A stretch of DNA of 48,123 nt from an uncultured Pantoea sp. Its GTDB lineage: Bacteria; Pseudomonadota; Gammaproteobacteria; Enterobacterales; Enterobacteriaceae. The position numbers and the translations under genes are program-made. This document shows positions 1 through 10,809 of this stretch, piece after piece. How positions within the stretch are numbered: the first letter of the stretch is position 1; every line of letters begins with the position of its first letter. Below the pieces are notes generated by a model. It searched no databases, was not told the origin of the DNA, and was given only the letters and a program-made list of their open reading frames with translations. The stretch is taken from assembly GCA_913775175.1 (NCBI GenBank), contig CAJYKU010000005.1, forward strand, positions 1 to 48,123, read 5' to 3'.

Positions 1-42
1 CACGACCGCGATGACTAACCAGAGAATCAGGTTTTTCGCCAT
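1..42 (-). CDS. ftsH: FtsH, AAA+ zinc metalloprotease, N-terminal fragment
   Basis: Only the first 14 codons are in the window; the gene runs off the left edge. The peptide MAKNLILWLVIAVV matches the start of the first membrane segment of E. coli FtsH, the membrane-anchored ATP-dependent protease that degrades LpxC, sigma-32 and misassembled membrane proteins. It lies downstream of rlmE on the same strand, which is the conserved rlmE-ftsH heat-shock arrangement. Identity rests on this short N-terminus plus synteny. Confidence 0.88.
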   Translation of the reverse strand, partial: MAKNLILWLVIAVV

Positions 43-143
43 GTCACTCAAGGGATTAACCTCATATTACAACGGTGTTAACAGACAGCGTAGGGTACTA
101 TATATCCTTCATACCTGGAATCGCAGCGCAGACGATTTTGCTG

Positions 144-180
144 GTTTATCCTGAAACTAAGAATCAGGCTCAGGATAAAC
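144..180 (-). promoter_or_regulatory. Perfect 11-bp inverted repeat in the rlmE-ftsH spacer
   Basis: GTTTATCCTGA at 144-154 pairs exactly with TCAGGATAAAC at 170-180 around a 15-nt loop. It lies in the 174-bp gap between the rlmE stop and the ftsH start and would form a stable hairpin in the ftsH leader. No run of T follows it on either strand, so it does not look like a simple terminator. It could be an mRNA processing or stability element, or a protein-binding dyad. Confidence 0.45.
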
Positions 181-216
181 GCAGTTTTCAGCTTGCTGTG
201 ATACTGGTATTCAGGG

Positions 217-846
217 CTATAGTTTGCGCCCTGTCGCCACAATATACACTTCACGAGAACGTAACCGCGAAGCGTCTGGCTTACGAATTTTCACTTTCGT
301 AAATAGGGAGCGAATTTCCCGAAGGTATTCATCGAAGCCATCTCCCTGAAACACTTTCACTACAAAACTGCCGCCAGGTGCCAGTACATCCCGACACATT
401 TCCAGCGCCAGTTCAACTAAATACATTGAGCGCGGAATATCCACTGCAGGTGTACCGCTCATGTTAGGTGCCATATCTGACATCACAACCTGAACTTTCT
501 GGTCACCCACACGCTCCATTAATGCCTTGAGTACGGCCTCATCACGAAAGTCGCCCTGCATAAAGTCGACGCCCACAATGGGATCCATTGGCAGGAGATC
601 GCAGGCGATAACGCGACCGGTGTTACCAATCTGTTGTACCACATATTGCGACCAGCCGCCGGGCGCAGCACCTAAATCCACCACGGTCATACCGGGTTTG
701 AACAGTTTGTCGCCCTGCTGTATTTCATCAAGTTTAAACCAGGCGCGCGAACGCAACCCTTTTTTCTGTGCCTGAAGCACATATTTATCGCTAAAGTGTT
801 CCTGAAGCCAGCGACTGGAACTGGCCGAACGCTTTTTACCCGTCAT
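217..846 (-). CDS. rlmE: 23S rRNA (uridine-2'-O)-methyltransferase RlmE (RrmJ/FtsJ)
   Basis: This 209-residue protein has the length of E. coli RlmE, which uses S-adenosylmethionine to methylate the 2'-OH of U2552 in the A-loop of 23S rRNA late in 50S assembly. Visible marks are the SAM-binding segment [12 protein letters not shown] near residue 60, a Rossmann core, an acidic DMAPNMSG motif around residue 124 and the [11 protein letters not shown] strand, which supply the K-D-K-E catalytic set known for FtsJ enzymes. It is transcribed toward ftsH and carries a sigma-32-like promoter upstream, fitting its known heat-shock induction. yhbY diverges from it, as in E. coli. Confidence 0.97.
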   Translation of the reverse strand: MTGKKRSASSSRWLQEHFSDKYVLQAQKKGLRSRAWFKLDEIQQGDKLFKPGMTVVDLGAAPGGWSQYVVQQIGNTGRVIACDLLPMDPIVGVDFMQGDFRDEAVLKALMERVGDQKVQVVMSDMAPNMSGTPAVDIPRSMYLVELALEMCRDVLAPGGSFVVKVFQGDGFDEYLREIRSLFTKVKIRKPDASRLRSREVYIVATGRKL

Positions 847-906
847 AATTTTTCCAGTTAAATCGTCATCGTAGCGATAAATCAGCGCGCAATGGGTTGC
901 GATGAT

Positions 907-936
907 TTGGCGATATACCCGAGATGGCGGTAGAAT
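907..936 (+). promoter_or_regulatory. Candidate sigma-70 promoter for yhbY
   Basis: TTGGCG (907-912) and TAGAAT (931-936) are 18 bp apart and lie about 37 bp before the yhbY start codon. The element overlaps the divergent sigma-32-like promoter of rlmE, so the two could compete for polymerase. It is a consensus match only. Confidence 0.4.
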
Positions 937-950
937 GAACCGTTTTCAAT
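922..950 (-). promoter_or_regulatory. Sigma-32-like promoter for rlmE-ftsH
   Basis: Read on the minus strand, ATTGAAA (944-950) and CGCCATCT (922-929) are separated by 14 nt. They match the sigma-32 consensus elements CTTGAAA and CCCCATNT at 6/7 and 7/8 positions. The predicted start is about 70 nt before rlmE. Heat-shock control of rrmJ-ftsH is established in E. coli; the assignment here rests on sequence match and position. Confidence 0.6.
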
Positions 951-972
951 CCCTGAGTAAGCAAAAAATACG

Positions 973-1266
973 ATGAATCTGAGTACCAAACAAAAACAGC
1001 ACCTGAAAGGCCTGGCTCACCCACTGAAGCCAGTGGTAATGCTAGGCGGCAACGGCCTCACCGAAGGCGTGCTCGCCGAAATCGAACAGGCGCTGGACCA
1101 TCACGAACTGATCAAGGTGAAAATTGCCTCAGAAGATCGCGAAACCAAGCAGCTGATTGTAGACGCAATCGTGCGTGAAACGAATGCCAGCAATGTGCAG
1201 GTTATCGGCAATGTGCTGGTGCTGTATCGTCCGGCGCAAGAGCGCAAAATCACTCTGCCCCGTTAA
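973..1266 (+). CDS. yhbY: Ribosome assembly RNA-binding protein YhbY (CRM domain)
   Basis: This 97-residue protein is a single CRM (YhbY-like) domain. It shows the expected N-terminal helix, the HPLKPVVMLGGNGLTEGV segment containing the GxxG-type loop, and the IKVKIASEDRE strand. The family binds RNA and associates with pre-50S ribosomes in E. coli. The protein is basic, has no signal or membrane segment and is full length. It stands alone between the divergent rlmE and the convergent greA, sharing a bidirectional terminator with the latter. Confidence 0.94.
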   Translation: MNLSTKQKQHLKGLAHPLKPVVMLGGNGLTEGVLAEIEQALDHHELIKVKIASEDRETKQLIVDAIVRETNASNVQVIGNVLVLYRPAQERKITLPR

Positions 1267-1323
1267 TTCGGTGGTCGGGTAACAGCCTGCGGGCAAAGAA
1301 AGTGCCATGCTCGCGCATGCGAT

Positions 1324-1352
1324 AAAAGGCCGCCATGCGGCCTTTTCCTTTC
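1324..1352. terminator. Bidirectional terminator between yhbY and greA
   Basis: The palindrome AAAAGGCCGC-CAT-GCGGCCTTTT (1324-1346) carries A tracts on one side and T tracts on the other. It sits between the convergent yhbY and greA genes and can stop transcripts from both. Confidence 0.8.
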
Positions 1353-1386
1353 TTTACATTCTGCTCCCGACACTGGCGACAGATGC

Positions 1387-1863
1387 TTACAGGTATTCTA
1401 CCTTCAGCACTTCATACTCCACATCACCGCCTGGCGTTTTGACAATCGCGACATCATCCGCCTCTTTGCCCACCAGACCACGCGCCATTGGTGAATTAAC
1501 TGAGATCAGATTCTGTTTAAAATCTGCTTCGTCATCGCCTACGATGCGGTAAGTAAACTCTTCGTCAGTATCGACATTTAGCACCGTAACGGTAGCACCA
1601 AAGATCACACGACCTGTTTTTGGCATGGATGTGACGTCGATCACCTGCGCATTGGAAAGCTTAGCTTCGATCTCCTGAATACGCCCCTCGCAAAACCCCT
1701 GCTCTTCGCGTGCGGCGTGATACTCGGCATTCTCTTTCAGGTCGCCGTGCTCACGAGCTTCAGCGATGGAGGCGATGATGCGCGGACGCTTTACGGTTTT
1801 CAGTTCGTTCAGCTCTTCACGCAGCTTCTCAGCGCCTTGTAACGTCATCGGAATCTGATTCAT
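1387..1863 (-). CDS. greA: Transcription elongation factor GreA
   Basis: This 158-residue protein has the exact length of E. coli GreA. GreA enters the secondary channel of RNA polymerase and stimulates cleavage of backtracked transcripts. The N-terminal antiparallel coiled coil runs over about residues 1-75 and includes the tip acidic pair near residues 41-44 ([15 protein letters not shown]). The C-terminal FKBP-like globular domain carries [15 protein letters not shown]. It has its own 5' leader containing a GraL-like hairpin, and dacB diverges from it. Confidence 0.97.
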   Translation of the reverse strand: MNQIPMTLQGAEKLREELNELKTVKRPRIIASIAEAREHGDLKENAEYHAAREEQGFCEGRIQEIEAKLSNAQVIDVTSMPKTGRVIFGATVTVLNVDTDEEFTYRIVGDDEADFKQNLISVNSPMARGLVGKEADDVAIVKTPGGDVEYEVLKVEYL

Positions 1864-1950
1864 TTTGGCTCCTCGTCTCTATCCTGGTTAACGGTGTCAT
1901 CCTGACTGGTGACAGCAGAAAATCATCTCTGCGGCGCATAGCCCCTTTTT

Positions 1951-1994
1951 CAAAAGCAAAAGAACCCTGACCCGGAAAGCGTTCCGGGCCAGGG
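1951..1994 (-). terminator. GraL-like internal terminator in the greA leader
   Basis: A strong hairpin (1965-1977 paired with 1982-1994, 12 of 13 pairs, AGCG-type loop) is followed on the minus strand by a T-rich stretch at 1951-1964. It lies about 90-130 nt before the greA start codon. In E. coli the greA leader is prematurely terminated at such a site to give the GraL small RNAs. The equivalence here is by position and structure. Confidence 0.5.
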
Positions 1995-2110
1995 ATCGAT
2001 TTTGCATTTTGATACGTATTTTAACCCAGAGTTCCCTGTGGGTCATCGTTTACTTTGCCCTGTCCAGGGACGTAGTATTGACGCCCCTATCCGTCAGTTA
2101 CCGCGAGATT

Positions 2111-3544
2111 ATGCGATTTTCACGACTTGTTACCGGATTAACCTGCGCGGTAATGCTGCAGGCACAAGCAGCCCCCGTTGAAGAGTACATGCAGTATTTG
2201 CCTGACGGCGCGAACCTGGCACTGATGGTACAAAAGATAGGTGCATCAACACCTCTCATCGACTATCACGGCAAGCAGATGGCGCTGCCAGCCAGCACCA
2301 TGAAAGTGGTCACTGCGCTGGCAGCTCTGCTGGAGCTCGGCCCTGACTTCCGCTTTCAGACCACGCTTGAAACCAAAGGGGCAATCAGCGATGGCACCCT
2401 GAATGGCGACCTGGTGGCCCGGTTTGGCGGAGATCCCACGCTGAGCCGGCAGAATCTGCGCAATATGGTCGCGGCGCTGAAACAGCAGGGTATTACGCAT
2501 ATCAAGGGCAATCTGGTGGTCGATACCTCCGTGTTTGCCAGTCATGATATGGCGCCAGGCTGGCCTTGGAACGATCTGACACAATGTTTCAGTGCCCCAC
2601 CGGGTGCCGCAATTGTGGATAAAAACTGCTTTTCCGTGTCGCTTTATAGCGGCAAGAGCGCTGGCGAAACCGCGTTTGTCCGTATCGCCTCCTACTACCC
2701 GGCGCATATGTTTAGCCAGGTGCGTACGCTTACACCTGAGAGCGGTGGCGGGCAATATTGCGAACTGGATGTCGTACCGGGCGAGCTCAATCGTTACACC
2801 CTGACCGGCTGTATGCGTCAGCGTGCGGAACCGTTACCGCTCGCGTTTGCGGTACAGGATGATGCGGCTTGGGCTGGCGAGATCCTGAAAGCGATGCTGC
2901 GCGCTGCTGATATCGATTACAGTGGTCATCTGGTTCGTCAGACTCAGGTCACTTCACCGGGCACCGTGCTGGCTTCCACGCAATCGGCACCTCTGCATAC
3001 GCTGCTGCGCACGATGCTGAAGAAGTCAGACAATATGATTGCCGACACCGTATTCCGCACTATTGGCCATCACTATTTTAATGTGCCGGGCACCTTCCGC
3101 GCTGCATCTGATGCCGTACGCCGGATCCTGCGTGAGAAAGCAGGCATCGATATGGGCAACAGTATTCAGGTCGATGGTTCCGGGTTATCACGGCACGATC
3201 TTATCTCCCCGGAAACCATGATGCAGGTGCTGCAATTCATTGCAAAAAATGATGCCACACTAAACTATATTTCAATGCTGCCGCTGGCGGGCCATGATGG
3301 AACGCTGCTCTATCGGGGTGGCCTGCATGAAGCAGGTCTGGATGGCAAAGTTTCGGCAAAAACCGGTTCGCTGCAGGGCGTCTATAATTTGGCTGGGTTT
3401 ATCACAACGTCCAGCGGTGCGCGGGTTGCCTTTGTACAGTTCCTGTCGGGCTACGCGGTACCCCCGGAAGACCAAAAGACACGGCGCATCCCGCTGGTGC
3501 GCTTTGAAAGCCGTCTCTACACGGATATAAACAAGAACAACTAA
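2111..3544 (+). CDS. dacB: D-alanyl-D-alanine carboxypeptidase/endopeptidase DacB (PBP4)
   Basis: The ATG at 2111 gives 477 residues, the E. coli PBP4 length, and a signal peptide ending near LQAQAAP; an upstream TTG at 2009 only adds an unlikely leader. PBP4 is a periplasmic class C low-molecular-weight penicillin-binding protein that trims pentapeptides and cleaves DD-crosslinks. The three active-site motifs are visible: SxxK in PASTMKVVT near residue 62, SDN in KKSDNMIAD near residue 305, and KTG in SAKTGSLQG near residue 420. The insertion domains typical of the family are present. Its stop overlaps the pmrA start by one base (TAATG), implying cotranscription or translational coupling. 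Confidence 0.96.
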   Translation: MRFSRLVTGLTCAVMLQAQAAPVEEYMQYLPDGANLALMVQKIGASTPLIDYHGKQMALPASTMKVVTALAALLELGPDFRFQTTLETKGAISDGTLNGDLVARFGGDPTLSRQNLRNMVAALKQQGITHIKGNLVVDTSVFASHDMAPGWPWNDLTQCFSAPPGAAIVDKNCFSVSLYSGKSAGETAFVRIASYYPAHMFSQVRTLTPESGGGQYCELDVVPGELNRYTLTGCMRQRAEPLPLAFAVQDDAAWAGEILKAMLRAADIDYSGHLVRQTQVTSPGTVLASTQSAPLHTLLRTMLKKSDNMIADTVFRTIGHHYFNVPGTFRAASDAVRRILREKAGIDMGNSIQVDGSGLSRHDLISPETMMQVLQFIAKNDATLNYISMLPLAGHDGTLLYRGGLHEAGLDGKVSAKTGSLQGVYNLAGFITTSSGARVAFVQFLSGYAVPPEDQKTRRIPLVRFESRLYTDINKNN

Positions 3545-4206
3545 TGAAACTGTTGATTGTTGAAGATGATCTGTTGCTACAGTCCGGCCTGGCACAGGCG
3601 CTAACTGCTCAGGGCTATGCCGTAGACTGTGCCGGTAGCGCTGCCGAGAGCAGTGCTCTGTTACGTAACGGGCAATATAGCCTGATCGTACTGGATCTTG
3701 GCCTGCCGGATCGTGATGGAGCCACCCTGCTGCGCCAGTGGCGACGCGAGGGCCTGACAGTGCCGGTATTGATCCTTACTGCGCGTGATGCGCTGGAAGA
3801 TCGTGTGGATGGACTGGATGCAGGCGCCGATGATTATCTGATCAAACCCTTTGCACTGGCAGAGCTTCAGGCACGGGCGCGGGCACTGATCCGCCGCTAT
3901 CAGGGACAAAGCGACAATCTGCTAATGCAGGGAGATATCACCCTTAACCTCAGCTCACAGCAGGTGCTGCTGGAGAGTCTGCCGGTTGAAATCACCCCCA
4001 AGGAGTTTGCGCTGCTGACGCGTCTGCTGCTGCGTATCGGGCAGAATGTGCATCGCGAAACGCTGCAGCAGGATCTTTATAGCTGGAATGACGATCCCGG
4101 ATCTAACACACTGGAAGTTCATATCCATAATCTGCGGCGTAAACTGGGTAAAGATCGGATCAAAACTGTGCGTGGCGTGGGATATCGCCTGGAATTACGT
4201 GAATGA
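3544..4206 (+). CDS. pmrA: OmpR/PhoB-family response regulator, PmrA (BasR)-like
   Basis: This 220-residue protein has a receiver domain (residues 1-115) followed by a winged-helix DNA-binding domain. Conserved receiver residues are the acidic pair EDD at 7-9, phospho-acceptor D51 in VLDLGLPDRDG, and the lysine of YLIKPF near 102. PmrA/BasR regulators control lipopolysaccharide modification genes in response to Fe3+, mild acid or polymyxin. In soft-rot and plant-associated enterobacteria the system between dacB and obg is also called PehR/PehS. It overlaps dacB by 1 nt and pmrB by 4 nt. QseB is the main alternative family assignment. Confidence 0.82.
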   Translation: MKLLIVEDDLLLQSGLAQALTAQGYAVDCAGSAAESSALLRNGQYSLIVLDLGLPDRDGATLLRQWRREGLTVPVLILTARDALEDRVDGLDAGADDYLIKPFALAELQARARALIRRYQGQSDNLLMQGDITLNLSSQQVLLESLPVEITPKEFALLTRLLLRIGQNVHRETLQQDLYSWNDDPGSNTLEVHIHNLRRKLGKDRIKTVRGVGYRLELRE

Positions 4207-5264
4207 ACAGTATGCGGCGGCGATTGCTGATTATGCTGGCGCTGATCCTGCTGACCTGCCAGGTGATGAGCGTTGTCTGGCTCTGGCACGAGAGCCGTGA
4301 GCAGATTAGCTTTCTGGTAAACGAAACGCTCTCAGCCCAGGCGCGTAACGATCGGGTTGAGGGCGAGATCCGTGAAGCAGTGGCCTCCCTGCTGCTGCCA
4401 TCGCTGGTGATGGTCTGCCTGACGCTGCTGCTCTCTTTCTGGGCCATCAACTGGATTATCCGTCCTCTGAAACGGCTACAGGAGAGTCTGGCGCATCGCT
4501 CTGCCGATAATCTCTCTCCAATGCCGGTTCATACTGATATGGATGAAATTGTCGCTGTCACTAACGCTATTAATCAGCTCTTTTCGCGGCTGGATCATAC
4601 GTTACAGCAGGAGCGGCTGTTTACCGCAGATGCCGCGCATGAGCTGCGTACGCCGCTGGCAGGTCTGCGTTTGCATCTTGAGCTACAGCAGCAGCAACAG
4701 GTACCACAGAGTGAGATGCTGATTGGCCGTATCGATCAGCTGATGCATACCGTTGAGCAGCTACTGATGCTGTCACGCGCGGGTCAGGCACTGGCCGGTG
4801 GTCACTATCAGCAGCTGAGGTGGCAGCAGGATATTATGCAACCGCTGGCACCTGAGATGGATGAACTCTTTGCCCAGCGTCAGCAGCGGCTGCACTGGCC
4901 AGAAACCGGTGATGTCACCCAGCAGGGCGAGGCGGTGCTGCTGCGTCTGATGCTGCGTAACCTGCTGGAAAATGCCTGGCGCTATAGTCCTGAAGAGAGT
5001 GATATCGTGGTTAAGCTCTATCAGAGCGCGCAGCAGGTTGTGGTTGAGGTATGGGATCAGGGGCCGGGTATTGAGGCCGGGATAGCAGAAGAGCTGACCC
5101 AGGCGTTTCGCCGGCGCGATCAGCGCTATGGCGGCAGTGGCCTTGGCCTGAATATTGTTTTGCGGATTGTACAGATGCATCGCGGTACGTTAACGCTGGT
5201 TAACCGTGAAGATGGCAGCGGTCTTATCGCCCGTTGCAGTATGCCGTCTCAGCTTAATGGCTGA
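4203..5264 (+). CDS. pmrB: Two-component sensor histidine kinase, PmrB (BasS)-like
   Basis: This 353-residue inner-membrane sensor partners the regulator whose 3' end it overlaps (ATGA). It has a first membrane segment at about 8-28, a short periplasmic loop of about 35 residues, a second segment at about 61-85, a HAMP linker, a dimerisation box with H146 in AAHELRTPLAG, and an HATPase domain with the N box (NLLENAWRYSPEE) and G boxes (WDQGPGIE, GGSGLGLNI). The loop holds two ExxE motifs (E30-E33 and E55-E58), the type of Fe3+ ligand described for Salmonella PmrB. I infer metal-dependent regulation of envelope genes. Confidence 0.82.
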   Translation: MNSMRRRLLIMLALILLTCQVMSVVWLWHESREQISFLVNETLSAQARNDRVEGEIREAVASLLLPSLVMVCLTLLLSFWAINWIIRPLKRLQESLAHRSADNLSPMPVHTDMDEIVAVTNAINQLFSRLDHTLQQERLFTADAAHELRTPLAGLRLHLELQQQQQVPQSEMLIGRIDQLMHTVEQLLMLSRAGQALAGGHYQQLRWQQDIMQPLAPEMDELFAQRQQRLHWPETGDVTQQGEAVLLRLMLRNLLENAWRYSPEESDIVVKLYQSAQQVVVEVWDQGPGIEAGIAEELTQAFRRRDQRYGGSGLGLNIVLRIVQMHRGTLTLVNREDGSGLIARCSMPSQLNG

Positions 5265-5284
5265 ACAGACTCAACGTCAGAGAT

Positions 5285-5310
5285 AAAAAAAGCGGCCCGC
5301 AGGCCGCTCA
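5285..5310. terminator. Terminator between pmrB and obgE
   Basis: The stem AGCGGCC (5291-5297) / GGCCGCT (5302-5308) has a four-base loop. On the minus strand it is followed by a run of seven T, so it mainly terminates obgE. pmrB converges on it. Confidence 0.78.
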
Positions 5311-5319
5311 GTGAGGTAA

Positions 5320-6507
<1,188 letters not shown>

Positions 6508-6604
6508 TCACACTGTCGTCAGCCCCTGTAAGCAGCGGCAGACGGGTCCGCCAGGGTCTTCTGTGCTGACCGGCGGCGGATAATGCAAATCTGGGATTAC
6601 AACA

Positions 6605-6621
6605 TGTACAGAAATTGTACA
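6605..6621. promoter_or_regulatory. Dyad TGTACA-N5-TGTACA upstream of obgE
   Basis: Two copies of the self-complementary hexamer TGTACA (6605-6610 and 6616-6621) lie in the 247-bp gap between obgE and rpmA, about 110 bp before the obgE start. They form a 17-bp symmetric element that overlaps plausible promoter sequence. It resembles a regulator operator, but I cannot name the regulator. Confidence 0.35.
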
Positions 6622-6670
6622 ACAAACCATCCGGTATAGTCAGAAGGAATTAATAACCGGCGGCAGAATG

Positions 6671-6700
6671 TAAAAAGCCCCGCAAAGCTGCGGGGCCTTT
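6671..6700 (-). terminator. Terminator after rpmA
   Basis: The stem GCCCCGC (6677-6683) / GCGGGGC (6690-6696) is followed on the minus strand by a T run. It lies about 45 bp after the rpmA stop and separates the ribosomal protein operon from obgE. Confidence 0.78.
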
Positions 6701-6742
6701 CATTCGTGTGTTCAGACGCCTGGCGTCTGCAGCACGACAACC

Positions 6743-7003
<261 letters not shown>

Positions 7004-7015
7004 TCAGATCCTCTC

Positions 7016-7504
<489 letters not shown>

Positions 7505-7581
7505 TCAATATCAGATTACCTGAACTCACGCTGGGTAAACGCGCCTACCATGCAAAATACGAGTCAAAGCTGAACAGACGA

Positions 7582-8553
7582 ATGAACCTAGAACAGATTA
7601 ACGAATTAACCGCGCAGGACATGGCGGCCGTCAACCAGACCATCCTCGACCAGCTGAATTCAGATGTCTCACTGATCAACCAGTTGGGTTACTACATCGT
7701 CAGCGGCGGGGGCAAACGCATTCGTCCGATGATCGCCGTGCTATCTGCGCGTGCGCTCAACTATCAGGGTTCGCTGCATGTCACTAACGCAGCACTGATC
7801 GAATTTATCCATACGGCAACACTGCTGCATGACGATGTTGTGGATGAATCTGATATGCGTCGGGGTAAAGCCACCGCCAATGCAGCATTTGGCAACGCTG
7901 CCAGCGTACTGGTCGGTGATTTTATTTATACGCGCGCTTTCCAGATGATGACGAGCCTGGGATCGTTAAAGATCCTTGCGCTGATGTCAGAGGCGGTCAA
8001 TGTGATCGCAGAAGGTGAAGTGCTGCAACTGATGAACTGCAACGATCCTGATATCACTGAAGAGAGCTATATGCGGGTGATCTACAGCAAAACAGCGCGC
8101 CTGTTTGAGGCCGCTTCGCAGGCCTCTGCGATCCTTGCTGAAGCCACGCCAGCTCAGGAGAAAGCGCTGCAGGATTATGGACGCTATCTGGGTACGGCTT
8201 TCCAGTTAATCGACGATCTGCTGGATTACAGCGCGGATGGCGAAACGCTGGGCAAAAACACCGGTGACGATCTCAGTGAAGGCAAGCCAACGCTCCCTCT
8301 GCTACATGCCATGCATCACGGTACACCTGAACAGGCAGCGATGATCCGTAAAGCGATCGAAGAGGGTAATGGCCGTCATCTGTTGGATCCGGTGCTTACA
8401 GCAATGCAGCAGACCGGCTCGCTGGAGTGGACACGCAAGCGGGCTGAAGAAGAAGCAGATAAAGCGATCGCTGCGCTGCAACTGCTGCCTGAAAGCCCAT
8501 GGCGCACTGCGCTGGAAACCCTGGCGCATATGTCAGTACAACGTGACTTTTAA
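7582..8553 (+). CDS. ispB: Octaprenyl diphosphate synthase IspB
   Basis: The ATG at 7582 gives 323 residues, the E. coli length; the longer open frame from 7171 overlaps rplU and is rejected. IspB adds isopentenyl diphosphate units to farnesyl diphosphate to make the C40 side chain of ubiquinone and menaquinone. The first aspartate-rich motif LLHDDVVDESD and the second LIDDLLDY are intact, as is the substrate-binding GGGKRIRP segment. It is followed by a terminator and is monocistronic by appearance. Confidence 0.97.
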   Translation: MNLEQINELTAQDMAAVNQTILDQLNSDVSLINQLGYYIVSGGGKRIRPMIAVLSARALNYQGSLHVTNAALIEFIHTATLLHDDVVDESDMRRGKATANAAFGNAASVLVGDFIYTRAFQMMTSLGSLKILALMSEAVNVIAEGEVLQLMNCNDPDITEESYMRVIYSKTARLFEAASQASAILAEATPAQEKALQDYGRYLGTAFQLIDDLLDYSADGETLGKNTGDDLSEGKPTLPLLHAMHHGTPEQAAMIRKAIEEGNGRHLLDPVLTAMQQTGSLEWTRKRAEEEADKAIAALQLLPESPWRTALETLAHMSVQRDF

Positions 8554-8557
8554 TCTC

Positions 8558-8588
8558 TGACGGAGCTATCACGCTCCGTTTTTTATTG
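8558..8588 (+). terminator. Terminator after ispB
   Basis: The stem ACGGAGC / GCTCCGT (8560-8579) with a 6-nt loop is followed by TTTTTT. It begins a few bases after the ispB stop. Confidence 0.8.
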
Positions 8589-8784
8589 TGCCCGACCTCC
8601 GCTCTCTCTTCCGCTGTTGCAGAGACAGCCCTTCTTTTTGCATAAAATCAGCCAACTTTAGCGCATACCCCAAGATTTACTGGAAATAGCCAGAATAATT
8701 TTGTTATAAAATTCCAGTAAGCTCCAGATTGCTTCTGATAGTCGTCTCAGAGATAAACATGACATGGATATGGAGAACAACGTT

Positions 8785-9078
8785 ATGCAGACAAGGAAAG
8801 AAGATTGGCACTCCGCAGATATTATTGCCGCGTTACGCAAGCGAGGAACGTCTCTGGCAGCGCTATCGCGTGAGTCGGGACTCAGCTCATCCACGCTCGC
8901 TAATGCCCTCTGCCGTCCCTGGCCCAGGGGTGAGTGGCTTATTGCTCAGGCATTAAAAGTGCATCCGGCAGAGATCTGGCCCAGCCGTTATTACGATCCA
9001 CATACCCGGCTCTTGCTGGATCGCAAACAGCGGATCCGATCCCCGCATCAGAACAAAAAGATCCTGCCTGAGGAGTAG
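8785..9078 (+). CDS. sfsB: Ner-like HTH transcriptional regulator SfsB (Nlp)
   Basis: This small protein resembles the phage Mu Ner repressor and E. coli SfsB/Nlp, which affects maltose gene expression. A helix-turn-helix spans about residues 16-45 (SLAALSRESGLSSSTLANAL), followed by the family signature RPWPRGEWLIAQAL and IWPSRYYDP. Three in-frame ATGs exist (8764, 8770, 8785). I chose 8785 because GGAG lies 9 nt upstream and the distance to the conserved DWHSADII matches E. coli; the product is then 97 residues. It converges on murA across a shared terminator. Confidence 0.9.
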   Translation: MQTRKEDWHSADIIAALRKRGTSLAALSRESGLSSSTLANALCRPWPRGEWLIAQALKVHPAEIWPSRYYDPHTRLLLDRKQRIRSPHQNKKILPEE

Positions 9079-9080
9079 CT

Positions 9081-9118
9081 AAAAAAAAAACCAGCCACAT
9101 TATTGTGACTGGTTTTTT
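9081..9118. terminator. Bidirectional terminator between sfsB and murA
   Basis: The stem CCAGCCAC (9091-9098) / GTGACTGG (9105-9112) is flanked by a ten-base A run on the left and a T run on the right. It can serve both convergent genes. Confidence 0.85.
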
Positions 9119-9131
9119 ACTGATATCAGCA

Positions 9132-10406
<1,275 letters not shown>

Positions 10407-10437
10407 TTATCTATCAACAAAACAGCCAGGCAGGTAC

Positions 10438-10695
10438 TCAGAATCCGTTGAGTTTACGGTCGCGAGCCCATTCGGCTGGGGTATAAGTTTTAATGGAAAC
10501 CGCATGTATACGGTTGTCCGCAATATATTCCATCAGCGGCGCGTAAACAGCCTGCTGCTTTTTAACCCGGCTCAGTTCACCGAACATTTCGCCTACGGCA
10601 ATCACCTGAAAATGGCTGCCGTCATTGCTCATCACGTGGACTTCGTCTAATGACAGCGCCTGCATCAGCACTGCCTGAACTTCACTATTTTCCAT
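10438..10695 (-). CDS. ibaG: BolA-family iron-sulfur/acid-stress protein IbaG (YrbA)
   Basis: This 85-residue protein is a BolA-like domain with the class signature [22 protein letters not shown] and the C-terminal [15 protein letters not shown]. IbaG proteins partner monothiol glutaredoxins in [2Fe-2S] handling and are linked to acid stress in E. coli. The gene sits between mlaB and murA as in E. coli. A hairpin with a T tract between mlaB and ibaG suggests partial transcriptional separation. Confidence 0.94.
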   Translation of the reverse strand: MENSEVQAVLMQALSLDEVHVMSNDGSHFQVIAVGEMFGELSRVKKQQAVYAPLMEYIADNRIHAVSIKTYTPAEWARDRKLNGF

Positions 10696-10761
10696 GGTTT
10701 ATCGCTTCAGTTAATAATAATAAGGCGGACATCTTAGAGGAAAGCGGCTGACTCTTAAATA

Positions 10762-10794
10762 TGCAAAAGCCCCTGAAACGTTCAGAGGCTGGTT
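10762..10794 (-). terminator. Terminator or attenuator after mlaB
   Basis: The hairpin AGCCCCTGAA (10768-10777) / TTCAGAGGCT (10781-10790) has one mismatch. On the minus strand it is followed by TTTTG. It may attenuate transcription from the mla genes into ibaG-murA. Confidence 0.6.
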
Positions 10795-10809
10795 ATGCAA
10801 TCGATAATG

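Noticed and set aside
2009..2110. Longer DacB start at TTG 2009
   Set aside because: Would place 34 residues before the normal signal peptide; the ATG at 2111 matches family length exactly.
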